Source of the DNA: Erythrobacter sp. UBA1916 | GTDB taxonomy: Bacteria; Pseudomonadota; Alphaproteobacteria; Sphingomonadales; Sphingomonadaceae | Assembly (NCBI GenBank): GCA_002337385.1 | Contig: DDFY01000023.1 | Location: 34,184-98,183, forward strand | DNA: 64,000 bases | Direction of reading: 5' to 3' | Part shown: one piece after another, positions 48,243 to 57,614 of the stretch | How the letters are laid out: each line of letters begins with the position of its first letter | Position numbering within the stretch: the stretch's first letter is position 1 | Translations under genes and position numbers: made by a program | The notes under the pieces: model-generated | What the model saw: only the letters and a program-made list of their open reading frames with translations | Told to the model about the DNA's origin: nothing | Database searches by the model: none

Positions 48243-50083
48243 GCCGGGTTCCCGTTATCGCCCTGGTCGGCAACCCCAATGCCGGCAAGTCCGCCTTGTT
48301 CAACGCGCTCACCGGTGCGCGGCAGAAGATCGCCAACTATCCGGGCGTCACGGTTGAGCGCAAGGCGGGCCGCGCTGCGCTGCCTTCAGGCCAGCCGATC
48401 GAACTGGTCGATCTGCCCGGTTCCTATTCGCTCGACGCGGCAAGCCCCGACGAGGAAGTGACCAGCCAAGTCGTGATGGGCCGCTTTCGCGGCGAAGCCA
48501 TGCCCGAAGTGCTGGTGGTGGTGGTCGATGCGGCCAACCTCGAACAGCACCTTGTCTTCGCGCAGGAGCTGATTGCACTCGGCCGCCCGACGGTGGTGGC
48601 GCTTAACATGGTCGACCTTGCCGAGCGCGACGGGCTGGTGCTCGATCCGGCGGCGCTGTCGACCGCGCTTGGCGTGCCGGTGGTGCCGACCGTGGCGGTG
48701 CGCAAGCGTGGGCTCGATGCCTTGCTGGAAGAAATTGAGCAGGCGCCGCAGCAGGATCGCACGCTGCGCCACGAGGTGGCCGAGCTGAGCCTGCCCGAGC
48801 GGCGCCTTGCTGCGCACAACATGGCCAACGGGGCGATCCTCTCCGAAACCACTGCCTATCGCTGGCACTCGCGGCTCGACAAGGTGCTGCTGAACCCGTG
48901 GGCCGGGCCGATCATCCTGTTCGCCCTGCTGTTCGTGATGTTCCAGGCGGTGTTCGCCTGGGCCGATCCGTTCATCACCCTGATCGAAGACGCGATCGAG
49001 AGCATGATTGGCTTCGTCCAGGCTACGATGCCCGATGGCATTGTGCAGGATTTCCTGACGCAGGGCGTGCTCACCGGGGTCGGCTCGGTGGTCGTGTTCC
49101 TGCCGCAGATTATCATCCTGTTCGCCTTCATTCTGGTGATGGAGCAATCGGGCTACATGGCGCGTGCGGCCTTCCTTATGGACCGGCTGATGGCCTATGT
49201 CGGCCTCTCTGGCCGTAGCTTTATCCCGCTGCTCTCCAGCTTTGCCTGCGCCATTCCCGGCATCATGGCCACTCGCGCCATTGCCGATCCGAAAGATCGG
49301 CTGACCACGATCCTGATCGCGCCGCTGATGACCTGTTCGGCGCGCTTGCCTGTCTATGCCGTGATCATCGGCGCATTCATCCCTTCGCGCACCGTCGGCC
49401 CCGGCATTGGCCTGCAAGGGCTGGTATTGTTCGGGCTCTATCTGTTCGGCATCGTTGGTGCGATGGCGGTGGCGCTGGTGCTGCGCCGCACGGTCACCAA
49501 GGGTGCGGCTTCGGGCTTCATCATGGAAATGCCGCGCTATCAGGTGCCTCCGCTGCGCGATCTGCTGATCGGCCTGTGGCAGCGCGCCTATATCTTCCTG
49601 CGCCGTGCGGGCACGATCATCTTCATGGCGACGGTGATCCTGTGGGTACTGTTGAGCTTTCCCAAGGCCGAGCCGGGCGAAAGCCAGGTCGAAGCAAGTA
49701 TTGCCGGGCGAATCGCCGATGGCCTCAACGTCGTGATGGAGCCGATCGGGTTCAACCACGAGATCAGCCTTGCTCTGGTGCCCGCCATGGCCGCTCGCGA
49801 AGTGGCAGTGTCGGCGCTGGCCACCACCTATGCCATCGATGGTGATGAGGATGCGCAGGCTGCCGGGCTGACCGGGCGGCTGGCTGCCGACTGGAGCCTG
49901 CCCACCGCGCTGGCCTTCCTCGCCTGGTTTGTGTTCGCGCCGCAGTGTCTTTCGACCATTGCTGTCACCCGCCGCGAGACGAATGGGTGGAAATGGCCCG
50001 TTGTCATGTTGGCCTACCTGTTTGGATTGGCCTATGTCTTCGCCGGAATCACCTATTGGGGCGCGGTCGCCCTTGGATTGTAG
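48239..50083 (+). CDS. feoB: Ferrous iron transporter FeoB
   Basis: The 614-residue protein has an N-terminal GTPase domain: G1 GNPNAGKS, G3 DLPGSYSL, G4-like ALNMVDLAE and the Fe(II) transport G-domain context. A polytopic membrane domain with gating motifs follows, including [21 protein letters not shown] and [16 protein letters not shown]. It imports Fe2+ across the inner membrane. At 614 residues it is the shorter alphaproteobacterial type, and no feoC follows. It is translationally coupled to feoA and followed 17 bases later by ssb. Confidence 0.95.
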   Translation: MSRVPVIALVGNPNAGKSALFNALTGARQKIANYPGVTVERKAGRAALPSGQPIELVDLPGSYSLDAASPDEEVTSQVVMGRFRGEAMPEVLVVVVDAANLEQHLVFAQELIALGRPTVVALNMVDLAERDGLVLDPAALSTALGVPVVPTVAVRKRGLDALLEEIEQAPQQDRTLRHEVAELSLPERRLAAHNMANGAILSETTAYRWHSRLDKVLLNPWAGPIILFALLFVMFQAVFAWADPFITLIEDAIESMIGFVQATMPDGIVQDFLTQGVLTGVGSVVVFLPQIIILFAFILVMEQSGYMARAAFLMDRLMAYVGLSGRSFIPLLSSFACAIPGIMATRAIADPKDRLTTILIAPLMTCSARLPVYAVIIGAFIPSRTVGPGIGLQGLVLFGLYLFGIVGAMAVALVLRRTVTKGAASGFIMEMPRYQVPPLRDLLIGLWQRAYIFLRRAGTIIFMATVILWVLLSFPKAEPGESQVEASIAGRIADGLNVVMEPIGFNHEISLALVPAMAAREVAVSALATTYAIDGDEDAQAAGLTGRLAADWSLPTALAFLAWFVFAPQCLSTIAVTRRETNGWKWPVVMLAYLFGLAYVFAGITYWGAVALGL

Positions 50084-50100
50084 CGAAGGATAGTTGGCAA

Positions 50101-50628
50101 ATGGCGGGTTCTCTCAACAAGGTAATGCTGATCGGGAACCTGGGAGCCGATCCAGAAGTGCGTACCTTCCAGAACGGCGGCAAGGTGTGCAACTTGCGCG
50201 TCGCCACCTCGGAGACGTGGAAGGACCGCAACACCGGCGAGCGGCAGGAACGCACCGAGTGGCACTCCGTGGCGATCTTCAACGAAGGTCTGGCCGGCGT
50301 TGCCGAACGCTTCCTCAAGAAGGGTTCGAAGGTCTATCTCGAAGGCCAGCTGCAGACCCGCAAGTGGCAGGACCAGAACGGCAATGACCGCTATTCGACC
50401 GAAGTGGTGCTGCGCGGCCCCAATTCGGTGATGACCATGCTCGACGGCGCGTCCGGCGGCGGCGGTGGTGGCGGCTACGGCGGCGGTTCGGGCGGTGGCG
50501 GCTATGGCGGCGGTCAGCGCGGCGGCGGTGACCAAGGCGGCTGGAACCAGGGCGGCGGCCAGGGCGGCAATGCACCTGCGAGCGGCGGCGCGAAGTACGA
50601 CGACCTCGACGACGATATTCCGTTCTGA
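50101..50628 (+). CDS. ssb: Single-stranded DNA-binding protein
   Basis: Start ATG 50101 gives 175 residues. The OB fold has [21 protein letters not shown] and [21 protein letters not shown] Gly-rich disordered linker follows (about residues 118-165). The C-terminal acidic tip DDDIPF recruits replication and repair partners. SSB coats single-stranded DNA at forks. It directly follows feoB, an uncommon pairing that may be only chance packing. Confidence 0.97.
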   Translation: MAGSLNKVMLIGNLGADPEVRTFQNGGKVCNLRVATSETWKDRNTGERQERTEWHSVAIFNEGLAGVAERFLKKGSKVYLEGQLQTRKWQDQNGNDRYSTEVVLRGPNSVMTMLDGASGGGGGGGYGGGSGGGGYGGGQRGGGDQGGWNQGGGQGGNAPASGGAKYDDLDDDIPF

Positions 50629-50652
50629 GTAGGGCCTTTCTGAGCCGCTCGG

Positions 50653-51186
50653 TCAGTCTTTCTTGAGCTGGCCGAGTGCCTCGGCCAGCGCACCGCCCTT
50701 GGCCGCATTGTCGAGCCCCTGTTCGCTGCGGACCTTTTCCGCATCGGGGCCGGTGGCGAAGGGATCGATCGCAAGCGCAAGGCTCTGCGCGACGGCTTCG
50801 CCCAGATCGAAGCTGGTCCCGTCATAGGGCAGGGCGTCGAGATCCTCGGCGCCCAATTCCACTTCTTCTGCCTCGTAGTCGGCCCAGTCAGCCTCGGGCA
50901 CGAAGCGGAGTGAGAACTCTTCCACAATCGAGACGGGCAGATCGTCGCCGCTGACCGCGCATGTCTGCACCACGTCGGCGGATAGCTTGCCATTGGCCAG
51001 CACGCCTTCACCGGCGAGGTCGAGGGAGATGTCGGCTTCCAGCCGCCGCACTGCGACCAGTCCGAATCGCTTGGCCAGCGCCTCGCACTCCGCTTCGCTT
51101 GCCCCGATTCGTACGGGGGCCTCACCGACCGAGCGGCGGTCGACGATGCGCGAGAACTCAGGTGGTGACAGTTCGCCTTCGCTCAT
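50653..51186 (-). CDS. DUF177/YceD-family protein
   Basis: This 177-residue protein starts at ATG 51186 (MSEGELSPPEFSRIVDRR). It has the YceD pattern: a basic N-terminal strand region, TCAVSGDDLPVSIVEEFSLRF and an acidic stretch (EAEEVELGAEDLDALPYDG). YceD relatives in plants and bacteria take part in 23S rRNA metabolism and ribosome assembly. It overlaps the upstream bc1-chaperone gene by four bases. A cysteine pair typical of the family is reduced here to one visible Cys in TCAVSG. Confidence 0.85.
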   Translation of the reverse strand: MSEGELSPPEFSRIVDRRSVGEAPVRIGASEAECEALAKRFGLVAVRRLEADISLDLAGEGVLANGKLSADVVQTCAVSGDDLPVSIVEEFSLRFVPEADWADYEAEEVELGAEDLDALPYDGTSFDLGEAVAQSLALAIDPFATGPDAEKVRSEQGLDNAAKGGALAEALGQLKKD

Positions 51187-51701
51187 GGCCGCACCTTTCC
51201 CGCCAGCAAGGCCTCGTCCGTCTGAACCGCAAGGTCGGCGTGAAGGGCACGCGTGCGCACGGCGAACTGGAATGGCTTTTTCTCCTCGTCCGCCAAGGCC
51301 ACGTTGCGCGCGAGAATCCCGGCCAGTGTGGCATCGCTTTCGGTCATCGCCTCGCGCAGCGCGCCCATACGGCCGCCCAGCGCGCTCATGATCTTGCCCA
51401 TGCGCTTGCCAACCATCAGGTCGCCCACGCCGGTTTCTCGCAGTTGCCGGTCCATGTCGGCGACGAACAGCTCGGTCAAAAGTGCGGTTTGCGGGGCAAG
51501 CGTCTCGCTTTTTTCCATCCGCAGCAGCACCAGTGAAAGGACCAGCGCGATCATGTCGAATCGCCCGTCGACAGAGTCGGCGACGCCGCAGTTGGCATAC
51601 CAATCGCGTTCGCGGCTGACGAAAACGATATCGTGCCACAGCGGGCGCAGCGCCTCGCGCGGATCGGCGGCGGGCTTGAGCAGGCGGGAAATGAGCGACA
51701 T
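51183..51701 (-). CDS. Ubiquinol-cytochrome c chaperone (CBP3 family)
   Basis: The 172-residue protein matches the CBP3/UQCC family: SRERDWYANCGVADSVDGRFDMIALVLSLVLLRM and LRETGVGDLMVGKRMGKIMSALGGRMGAL. These proteins help the assembly of the cytochrome bc1 complex by binding newly made cytochrome b. It is coupled to the DUF177 gene, an arrangement seen in several alphaproteobacteria. The gene diverges from bamE across about 170 bases. Confidence 0.9.
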   Translation of the reverse strand: MSLISRLLKPAADPREALRPLWHDIVFVSRERDWYANCGVADSVDGRFDMIALVLSLVLLRMEKSETLAPQTALLTELFVADMDRQLRETGVGDLMVGKRMGKIMSALGGRMGALREAMTESDATLAGILARNVALADEEKKPFQFAVRTRALHADLAVQTDEALLAGKVRP

Positions 51702-51871
51702 CTTCGGGGGACAAGTCCTATCGTTAAGCCATGGTTCAATGCCTGGACCTCACCCGGTGGGCCCGGCTGCCATTGCGCAAGCGGGTTCGCTTGCTTAAGG
51801 CGCAGATGCATCCAATAGAGTAACCGCCGGGGCGCTGGCAATCGCGCGTGGTGACAAAGGAAGTGAGACTT

Positions 51872-52345
51872 ATGGCAGGGTTGATGCGGGCAGGCGGAAA
51901 GATCGGCATGGTCGCCGCGCTGGCAGTGCTGGCCTCGGCTTGCTCCACGATCACCAATCATCGCGGCTATATCATCGATGAAACGCTGCTGGCTTCGGTC
52001 GCACCGGGTCTCGATAACAAGCAGTCGGTGCGCGGCACGTTGGGCGAGCCGACCATGATCAGCGAGTTCGGCGATCCTATCTGGTACTATATCTCCAGCC
52101 GTACCGAGCAGGCGCCGTTCACCCGTCCGCGGATTGAGGACCATACGGTCTTCGCGATTCACTTTGATCCCGCCGGTACTGTCACAGCGGCCGATCGCAC
52201 CGGCATGAACCAGGTGGTCCGCCTCGATCCCGAGAGCGACGAGACGCCGACTCTGGGCCGTCATCGCGGGTTCCTCGAAGACCTGTTCGGCAATATCGGC
52301 ACGGTCGGCGCAGGCGGTCTCGGCGGTGCAGGCGCGGGCAGCTAG
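51872..52345 (+). CDS. bamE: Outer membrane assembly lipoprotein BamE (SmpA/OmlA)
   Basis: Start ATG 51872 has AAGGA upstream and gives 157 residues with the lipobox LASAC. The BamE fold is evident in RGYIIDETLLASVAPGLDNKQSV, LGEPTMISEFGDPIWYYIS and TVFAIHFDPAGTV. BamE stabilises the BAM complex that inserts outer-membrane proteins such as the many TonB receptors here. A Gly/Ala-rich tail (GAGGLGGAGAGS) ends the protein. The in-frame GTG at 51848 would spoil the signal peptide. Confidence 0.93.
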   Translation: MAGLMRAGGKIGMVAALAVLASACSTITNHRGYIIDETLLASVAPGLDNKQSVRGTLGEPTMISEFGDPIWYYISSRTEQAPFTRPRIEDHTVFAIHFDPAGTVTAADRTGMNQVVRLDPESDETPTLGRHRGFLEDLFGNIGTVGAGGLGGAGAGS

Positions 52346-52390
52346 GCGTCGGTCCTTGCAGGCGGCAGGCAGCCTGCCCATATCCGCCGC

Positions 52391-52951
52391 ATGAGTGACG
52401 ATAAGGCGAGCCACGGCCTGATCCAGTGGCACGGCACCACCATTGTTGGCGTGAGGCGCGGTGAGCAGACCGTGATCGCGGGCGATGGGCAGGTTTCCAT
52501 GGGCAACACCGTGATGAAGCCCAATGCGCGCAAGGTGCGCAGGCTGGGCGAGGACGGCAAGGTCATCGCCGGGTTCGCCGGTGCGACCGCCGATGCCTTC
52601 ACCCTGTTCGAACGGCTTGAGAAGAAGCTTGAGCAATATCGCGGCCAGCTGCTGCGCGCCGCGGTCGAGCTGGCCAAGGACTGGCGCACCGATAAATATC
52701 TGCGCAACCTCGAAGCCCTGATGATCGTGGCCGACAAGGATGCACTGCTGGTGCTGACCGGCAACGGCGACGTGCTTGAGCCCGAGGGCGGAATTGCCGC
52801 CATCGGATCGGGCGGGAACTATGCGCTCGCCGCCGCGCGCGCCTTGTCTGACTACGAGGACGATGCCGAGACAATTGCCCGCAAGGCGATGGCCGTGGCC
52901 GCGGAAATTTGCGTGTTCACCAATGGCAATGTGACGCTGGAAAGCGTCTGA
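52391..52951 (+). CDS. hslV: ATP-dependent protease peptidase subunit HslV
   Basis: The 186-residue protein has a propeptide ending HG before the catalytic Thr of [19 protein letters not shown], then [24 protein letters not shown]. HslV forms the proteolytic double ring of the HslUV protease. It is followed 60 bases later by hslU, the standard order. All active-site residues (Thr, Lys, Asp regions) are present. Confidence 0.97.
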   Translation: MSDDKASHGLIQWHGTTIVGVRRGEQTVIAGDGQVSMGNTVMKPNARKVRRLGEDGKVIAGFAGATADAFTLFERLEKKLEQYRGQLLRAAVELAKDWRTDKYLRNLEALMIVADKDALLVLTGNGDVLEPEGGIAAIGSGGNYALAAARALSDYEDDAETIARKAMAVAAEICVFTNGNVTLESV

Positions 52952-53011
52952 TCCCCTCGGCCCGTTCGCCTTGGGCTTGAGCGGGCCGACAACTCTGGAA
53001 ATGCAACTCTG

Positions 53012-54310
53012 ATGGACAACCTCACCCCCAAGGCGATCGTCGCCTCCCTCGACGAGCACATCATCGGCCAGAAGGAAGCCAAGCGCGCGGTTGCCGTGGC
53101 GCTGCGCAATCGCTGGCGCCGCCAGCGCCTGCCTGCCGACCTGCGCGACGAGGTCACCCCCAAGAACATCCTGATGATCGGCCCCACCGGCTGCGGCAAG
53201 ACCGAGATCAGCCGCCGCCTTGCCAAGCTGGCCGAAGCGCCGTTCGTGAAGGTCGAGGCGACCAAGTTCACCGAGGTCGGCTATGTCGGCCGCGATGTCG
53301 AACAGATCGCGCGCGATCTGGTGGAAGAGGCGATCCGGCTGGAGAAAGACCTGCGCCGCGAGAAAGTGCGCGAAGCTGCCAGCGCGGCGGCGATGGAGCG
53401 CCTGCTTAACGCGCTGGTGGGCGAGGGTGCGAGCGAGGCGACCCGCGCCAGCTTCCGCCAACGCATCGTCGAAAACGCCATGAACGACACCGAGGTCGAG
53501 ATCGAGGTGGTCGAGCAGCCCAACATGCAGATGGACATTCCGGGCATGGGCGGCGGCGCAACCATGATCAATCTCTCCGAGATGATGGGCAAGGCCTTCG
53601 GCGGCCCGCCCAAGAAGCGCGCCAAGCTGAAGGTGCCCGAGGCTTGGGATCGGCTGGTCGACGAAGAGGTCGAGAAGCGCACCGATTCGGATGATGTCGC
53701 CCGCGTGGCGCTCGCCAATGCCGAGACCAACGGGATCGTATTCCTCGATGAGATCGACAAGATTGCGGTTTCCGACGTGCGCGGAGGCTCGGTCAGCCGC
53801 GAGGGCGTGCAGCGCGATCTGCTGCCGCTGATCGAAGGCACCACCGTTGCCACCAAGTACGGCCCGATGAAGACCGACCACGTGCTCTTCATCGCCAGCG
53901 GCGCGTTTCACGTCTCGAAGCCGAGCGACATGCTGCCCGAATTGCAGGGCCGCCTGCCGATTCGCGTCGAGCTGCGCAGCCTCACCGAAGACGACTTCAT
54001 CGCCATCCTGTCGGAGACCCGGGCCAATCTGGTGGCGCAGTACAAGGCACTGCTTGGCACCGAAGACCTGCAGGTCGAGCTGGGCGACGAAGCCATTGCC
54101 GAAATCGCCCGCATCGCTGCGCAGGTGAACGACAGCGTCGAGAACATTGGCGCACGGCGTTTGCAGACGGTGATGGAGAAGCTGTTCGAAGAGCTTTCGT
54201 TCGAGGCCGAGGACCGCAAGGGCGAGAGCGTCACCATCGACGCCGCCTATGTGCGCGACAGGCTAGGCGCGCTCGCGGGCGATGCCGATCTGAGCAAATA
54301 TATCCTGTAA
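53012..54310 (+). CDS. hslU: ATP-dependent protease ATPase subunit HslU
   Basis: This 432-residue AAA+ unfoldase has the Walker [10 protein letters not shown], the pore motif region [14 protein letters not shown] and the Walker [13 protein letters not shown]. The C-terminus ends LSKYIL, which docks into HslV. It unfolds substrates for HslV in the cytoplasm. Length is normal. It follows hslV in the expected heat-shock pair. Confidence 0.97.
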   Translation: MDNLTPKAIVASLDEHIIGQKEAKRAVAVALRNRWRRQRLPADLRDEVTPKNILMIGPTGCGKTEISRRLAKLAEAPFVKVEATKFTEVGYVGRDVEQIARDLVEEAIRLEKDLRREKVREAASAAAMERLLNALVGEGASEATRASFRQRIVENAMNDTEVEIEVVEQPNMQMDIPGMGGGATMINLSEMMGKAFGGPPKKRAKLKVPEAWDRLVDEEVEKRTDSDDVARVALANAETNGIVFLDEIDKIAVSDVRGGSVSREGVQRDLLPLIEGTTVATKYGPMKTDHVLFIASGAFHVSKPSDMLPELQGRLPIRVELRSLTEDDFIAILSETRANLVAQYKALLGTEDLQVELGDEAIAEIARIAAQVNDSVENIGARRLQTVMEKLFEELSFEAEDRKGESVTIDAAYVRDRLGALAGDADLSKYIL

Positions 54311-54321
54311 CGGAGCGGGCC

Positions 54322-54534
54322 ATGGCCAGCAGACCACCCGAGGGCGCGCTGCCCTATCGCTTGCTAACCGGCAAGGACGACCGCGCCTTCTGCGAGAGAG
54401 TGTCGAAGGCGCTTGAAGAGGGCTGGGTGCTCTATGGCGAACCGAAGCTGAGCTACGACTGGTGGCGGGGGCAGACCAAGTGCGCACAGGCGGTGGTCTG
54501 GCCGGGGTATGGCGGCGTTACGCGCGAGGACTGA
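54322..54534 (+). CDS. DUF1737-domain small protein
   Basis: The 70-residue protein starts at ATG 54322 after GGAG, 11 bases from hslU. The pattern LPYRLLTGKDDRAFCERVSKAL followed by EEGWVLYGEPKLSYD matches DUF1737, which is often found alone next to other genes in alphaproteobacteria. The role is unknown. It could be co-transcribed with hslVU. Confidence 0.85.
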   Translation: MASRPPEGALPYRLLTGKDDRAFCERVSKALEEGWVLYGEPKLSYDWWRGQTKCAQAVVWPGYGGVTRED

Positions 54535-54535
54535 C

Positions 54536-54967
54536 TCAGGGCAGCCATGGCCCGGTTGCTTCCGCCAACAGTTCGCGCAGGTCTTCCACTCGGTCTTTGC
54601 CGATCCGTGCGGCCAACCTTTCCTCCAGCGCAAGGCTGTGGCCAATGAGGACGTCCCGCGCCTGGTTTCCCTTCGCGGTCAGGTGCACAAGTCGTGCTCG
54701 TCCATCATCGGGATCGGCTGTGAGGCTGACATAGCCTGACTGCTCAAGCGCGCTGACGAGGTAACTCATCGATTGCTTGGTCATGCGCGCCTGTTCGGCC
54801 AGATCCACCACGCGCGCGCCCTGCTCGCCGACGAATCGCAGTACGGGTGAATGGGCCGGGCGTATGTCTGCAAAACCGCTCTCGGCAAGCGCCGCATAGG
54901 CCCCGCGCTGCCAGGCTTCGTAGGCGTCTCCCAGCAAGCGACCGATACGGATATTGTTCTCATGCAT
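54536..54967 (-). CDS. MarR-family transcriptional regulator
   Basis: The 143-residue protein has the MarR winged helix: HSPVLRFVGEQGARVVDLAEQARMTKQSMSYLVSALEQ and the wing VSLTADPDDGRARLVHLTAKG. It is probably a dimer responding to a small phenolic or similar ligand. It diverges from a SnoaL-like gene, with a 17-base palindrome between the two (54984-55024) that is its likely operator. Autoregulation and control of the SnoaL gene are expected. Confidence 0.92.
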   Translation of the reverse strand: MHENNIRIGRLLGDAYEAWQRGAYAALAESGFADIRPAHSPVLRFVGEQGARVVDLAEQARMTKQSMSYLVSALEQSGYVSLTADPDDGRARLVHLTAKGNQARDVLIGHSLALEERLAARIGKDRVEDLRELLAEATGPWLP

Positions 54968-54983
54968 GTCCGGTTCTTGCCAC

Positions 54984-55024
54984 TAGTCAGATAATCTGTC
55001 TATATTGGACAGGTTATCTGACTA
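54984..55024. promoter_or_regulatory. MarR operator palindrome in the divergent promoter
   Basis: TAGTCAGATAATCTGTC (54984-55000) and GACAGGTTATCTGACTA (55008-55024) are inverted repeats matching at 16 of 17 positions around the 7-base AT-rich centre TATATTG. They lie between the MarR gene start (54967) and the SnoaL-like start (55063). The site overlaps both likely promoters. Confidence 0.85.
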
Positions 55025-55062
55025 ATATCGCTACGGCCCAGGTCCAGAAGGAGTGTCATCCA

Positions 55063-55455
55063 ATGATCGAACGGAATTTGGCGACAGTAGCCGAGCACAT
55101 TGAGAACGAGGCCCGCGATCCCGCGCTGGTGATGGCGCTTTACACCGATGACGTGGTTCTGGAGTTTCCTGACCGCGATCTCGTCTTCGAGGGCAAGGCC
55201 GCGATCGAGGCCAACTATCGCCGTATGTTCGGTGCGATACGCCTCGATTCGCTTCAGCCGCTGGACCGCTTCGCTACCGAAGATCGGGTCGTCGACGATA
55301 TGATCGCGCATTTCGAAATCTTGCGCGAGGGATTCGATAACTGCCCGTTTGCGCCGGGAGCCAATGTTGCTTTGCGCCTGGTGCACGTGTTTCACATGCG
55401 CGACGGCCTGATCGCGCGCGAGATCGTGCACGAGAACTGGCAGCTCGCCGGGTAG
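55063..55455 (+). CDS. SnoaL-like small protein under MarR control
   Basis: This 130-residue NTF2-fold protein starts at ATG 55063 after AAGGAG. The patterns ALYTDDVVLEFPDRDLVFEGKAAI and LRLVHVFHMRDGLIAREIVHENW are SnoaL-like, possibly an isomerase, hydrolase or dehydratase on a small hydrophobic ligand. The conserved Asp and His residues of the cavity are present (DDVVLEF, EIVHENW). The strong palindrome upstream makes it the likely target of the divergent MarR regulator. It is the only gene in that direction before a convergent SulP gene. Confidence 0.85.
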   Translation: MIERNLATVAEHIENEARDPALVMALYTDDVVLEFPDRDLVFEGKAAIEANYRRMFGAIRLDSLQPLDRFATEDRVVDDMIAHFEILREGFDNCPFAPGANVALRLVHVFHMRDGLIAREIVHENWQLAG

Positions 55456-55479
55456 CGCGAGCTTTGTGCCCTCAGAGAA

Positions 55480-56973
55480 TTACGGATGCGGCGCGAGGCC
55501 GATCTCGACGCCGGTCTTGTCGGTCAGCGCGAACTTGTCGACGAGGTCAGCGCTCGCCTCATTAAGGCCGACCACCTGCACGCTGCGCCCATGGCGGCGC
55601 ATCCGCTCCACCACCTTGTCGAGCGCGCCGATCGCGGAAATATCCCAGAAGTGCGCCTTGGTGACGTCGATCACCACGTGGTCGGCGGCATCGGCAAAGT
55701 CGCCTTCGGGGCCGAGCTTGGCGTAAAACCGGCTGACCGAGGCGAAGAAGATCTGCCCCGTGACCCAGTAAACAGCCTTGTCGCCTTCGCGCACCCGCTT
55801 GACGTCGAACATGCGCTGCACCTTGCCGGTGAAGAAGATGCCCGACAGCAGCACGCCCGCGACCACGCCAAGCGCGAGGTTGTGCGTCCACACCACGATG
55901 GCCACCGTCACCAGCATCACCACGCTCGAAGGCCAGGGGTGGTGGCGGATATTGGGGATCGAGTTCCACGAGAAGGTGCCGATGCTGACCATGATCATCA
56001 CCGCGACCAGCGCCGCCATCGGAATCTGGCCGACGACCGGGCCGAGCAGGGCGAGCAGGATCAGCAGGGTGATGCCGGCGGTGAAGGTCGACAGGCGCCC
56101 GCGTCCGCCGCTGGTGACGTTGATGACCGACTGCCCGATCATCGCGCAGCCGCCCATGCCGCCGAAGAACCCCGTCACGAAGCTGGCAATGCCCTGACCC
56201 GCCGTCTCGCGCCGCTTGTCGCTTTCGGTGTGCGTCATGTCGTCGACGATCTGTGCGGTCAGCAGCGATTCGAGCAGGCCCACCGCGGCCATGGTCAGCG
56301 AATAGGGGGCGATGATCTGCAAGGTTTCCCAGCTGAAGGGCACCTGCGGAATGTGGAAGAACGGCACACCATCGGGCAGCTTGCCCATGTCGGCCACGGT
56401 GTTGACCTCAAGGTCCAGCCCGATGGTGATGAGGCCGATCACGATGATGGCCACCAGCGGGCTCGGCACCACCGTGGTGAGGCGCGGCAGCAGGTAGATG
56501 ATCGCCAGCGCACCTGCCACGAGCGGGTAGGTGATCACCGGCACGTCGATCAGCTGCGGCAGCTGCGCCATGAAAATCAGGATCGCCAGCGCGTTGACGA
56601 AGCCGGTGATGACCGAGCGCGAGACGAACTGCATCATGAGATCAAGCCGCAAGACCGCTGCCACCCCCTGGATCACGCCCATCAGGATGGTGGCGGCAAA
56701 CAGGTATTCGACCCCGTGATCGCGCACCAGCGGCACCACCACCACGGCCACCGCAGCGGTCGCCGCGGAGATCATGCCCGGCCTGCCCCCGGTAAAGGCG
56801 ATGACCATGGCAATGGTGATCGAGGCATAGAGACCTACGCGCGGATCGACCCCGGAGATGATCGAAAAGCCGATCGCTTCGGGGATGAGCGCGAGGGCAA
56901 CGACGATCCCGGCGAGGATGTCGGCGCGCGGCTGGGCAAGCCAGTCACGCCGGAGCGTGGCAGTGTTGAGCAT
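55480..56973 (-). CDS. SulP-family anion transporter
   Basis: Start ATG 56973 gives 497 residues. The membrane domain begins RADILAGIVVALALIPEAIGFSIISGVDP, and FFGGMGGCAMIGQSVINVTSGG is the SulP signature region. A C-terminal STAS domain (VIDVTKAHFWDISAIGALDKVVERM) is present. Members carry sulfate, bicarbonate or similar anions across the inner membrane. It follows the two cytochrome genes on the same strand after 105 bases, so it may have its own promoter. Confidence 0.93.
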   Translation of the reverse strand: MLNTATLRRDWLAQPRADILAGIVVALALIPEAIGFSIISGVDPRVGLYASITIAMVIAFTGGRPGMISAATAAVAVVVVPLVRDHGVEYLFAATILMGVIQGVAAVLRLDLMMQFVSRSVITGFVNALAILIFMAQLPQLIDVPVITYPLVAGALAIIYLLPRLTTVVPSPLVAIIVIGLITIGLDLEVNTVADMGKLPDGVPFFHIPQVPFSWETLQIIAPYSLTMAAVGLLESLLTAQIVDDMTHTESDKRRETAGQGIASFVTGFFGGMGGCAMIGQSVINVTSGGRGRLSTFTAGITLLILLALLGPVVGQIPMAALVAVMIMVSIGTFSWNSIPNIRHHPWPSSVVMLVTVAIVVWTHNLALGVVAGVLLSGIFFTGKVQRMFDVKRVREGDKAVYWVTGQIFFASVSRFYAKLGPEGDFADAADHVVIDVTKAHFWDISAIGALDKVVERMRRHGRSVQVVGLNEASADLVDKFALTDKTGVEIGLAPHP

Positions 56974-57078
56974 GGGGCATGTCCGTTTGGTTGGGCGCAC
57001 CCCGTCCGGTGCACCGCTTCATTTACGGATGCGCGCCTGCCTCATTGTGCGCCGCAATGCAAGGCGGGGCCGCCCTGA

Positions 57079-57612
57079 TCAGGACTCCTCTGGATACCAG
57101 AATACGTCGTGGCATGACTTGCAGCTGGGCTGAATGTCGTTGACCAGCTGCGTGACCTTGGCCGCATCCTGCTCCTGCGCGGCCAGCAGCAGCTGTGCGG
57201 TTTGCGCGCGCATTGCCGTTGCCATCGCACGGAAGGCTTGCGGCGACGTATCGAGCCGCCCCTGGATCGCGGCGAGGTCGGTGCCTTCGGGCGCTTCGGT
57301 CAGGTCGCCATCGGGATCGGCTGCCACAAAGCGCTCTGCCGCAGCCATTTTGGCGGTCTGAATATCAAGGTTGGCGGCATAGCTCTTGAGTGCGGCCCAG
57401 GTGTCGGCGTCCATCAGCGCGGGGTCGAAACCGCCCTCGTCGTCCATCACGTCGACCTGCATATCCCAGATCGCGGTGATCGGCGGGTTGATCTGGTTCA
57501 CCATGCCTTCGCGGACGAAGTAGGTCGTCTCGCCCGGCCCGGCAGCGGGCACCGTGGCGCAACCGATCAGGGCGATGACGCTGGCGGTAAGGGCGATATG
57601 TCCTCGGTTCAT
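57079..57612 (-). CDS. C-terminal-haem cytochrome lipoprotein 1
   Basis: The start at 57612 gives 177 residues with the lipobox LIGC. The helical body ends with PSCKSCHDVFWYPEES, a CXXCH haem site at the very C-terminus, as in class II cytochrome c (c') four-helix proteins. It is a periplasmic lipid-anchored electron carrier or sensor. The start is two bases after the stop of its paralogue upstream. An alternative longer frame to 57747 lacks a signal peptide at its start. Confidence 0.85.
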   Translation of the reverse strand: MNRGHIALTASVIALIGCATVPAAGPGETTYFVREGMVNQINPPITAIWDMQVDVMDDEGGFDPALMDADTWAALKSYAANLDIQTAKMAAAERFVAADPDGDLTEAPEGTDLAAIQGRLDTSPQAFRAMATAMRAQTAQLLLAAQEQDAAKVTQLVNDIQPSCKSCHDVFWYPEES

Positions 57613-57614
57613 TC

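Noticed and set aside
50455..50575. GGC-rich repeat array suggesting a simple-sequence repeat or CRISPR-like structure
   Set aside because: It codes the normal Gly-rich linker of SSB; repeat units are irregular.
51551..53911. A 786-codon minus-strand frame across bamE and hslVU
   Set aside because: Crosses three real genes on the other strand and contains no family motif.
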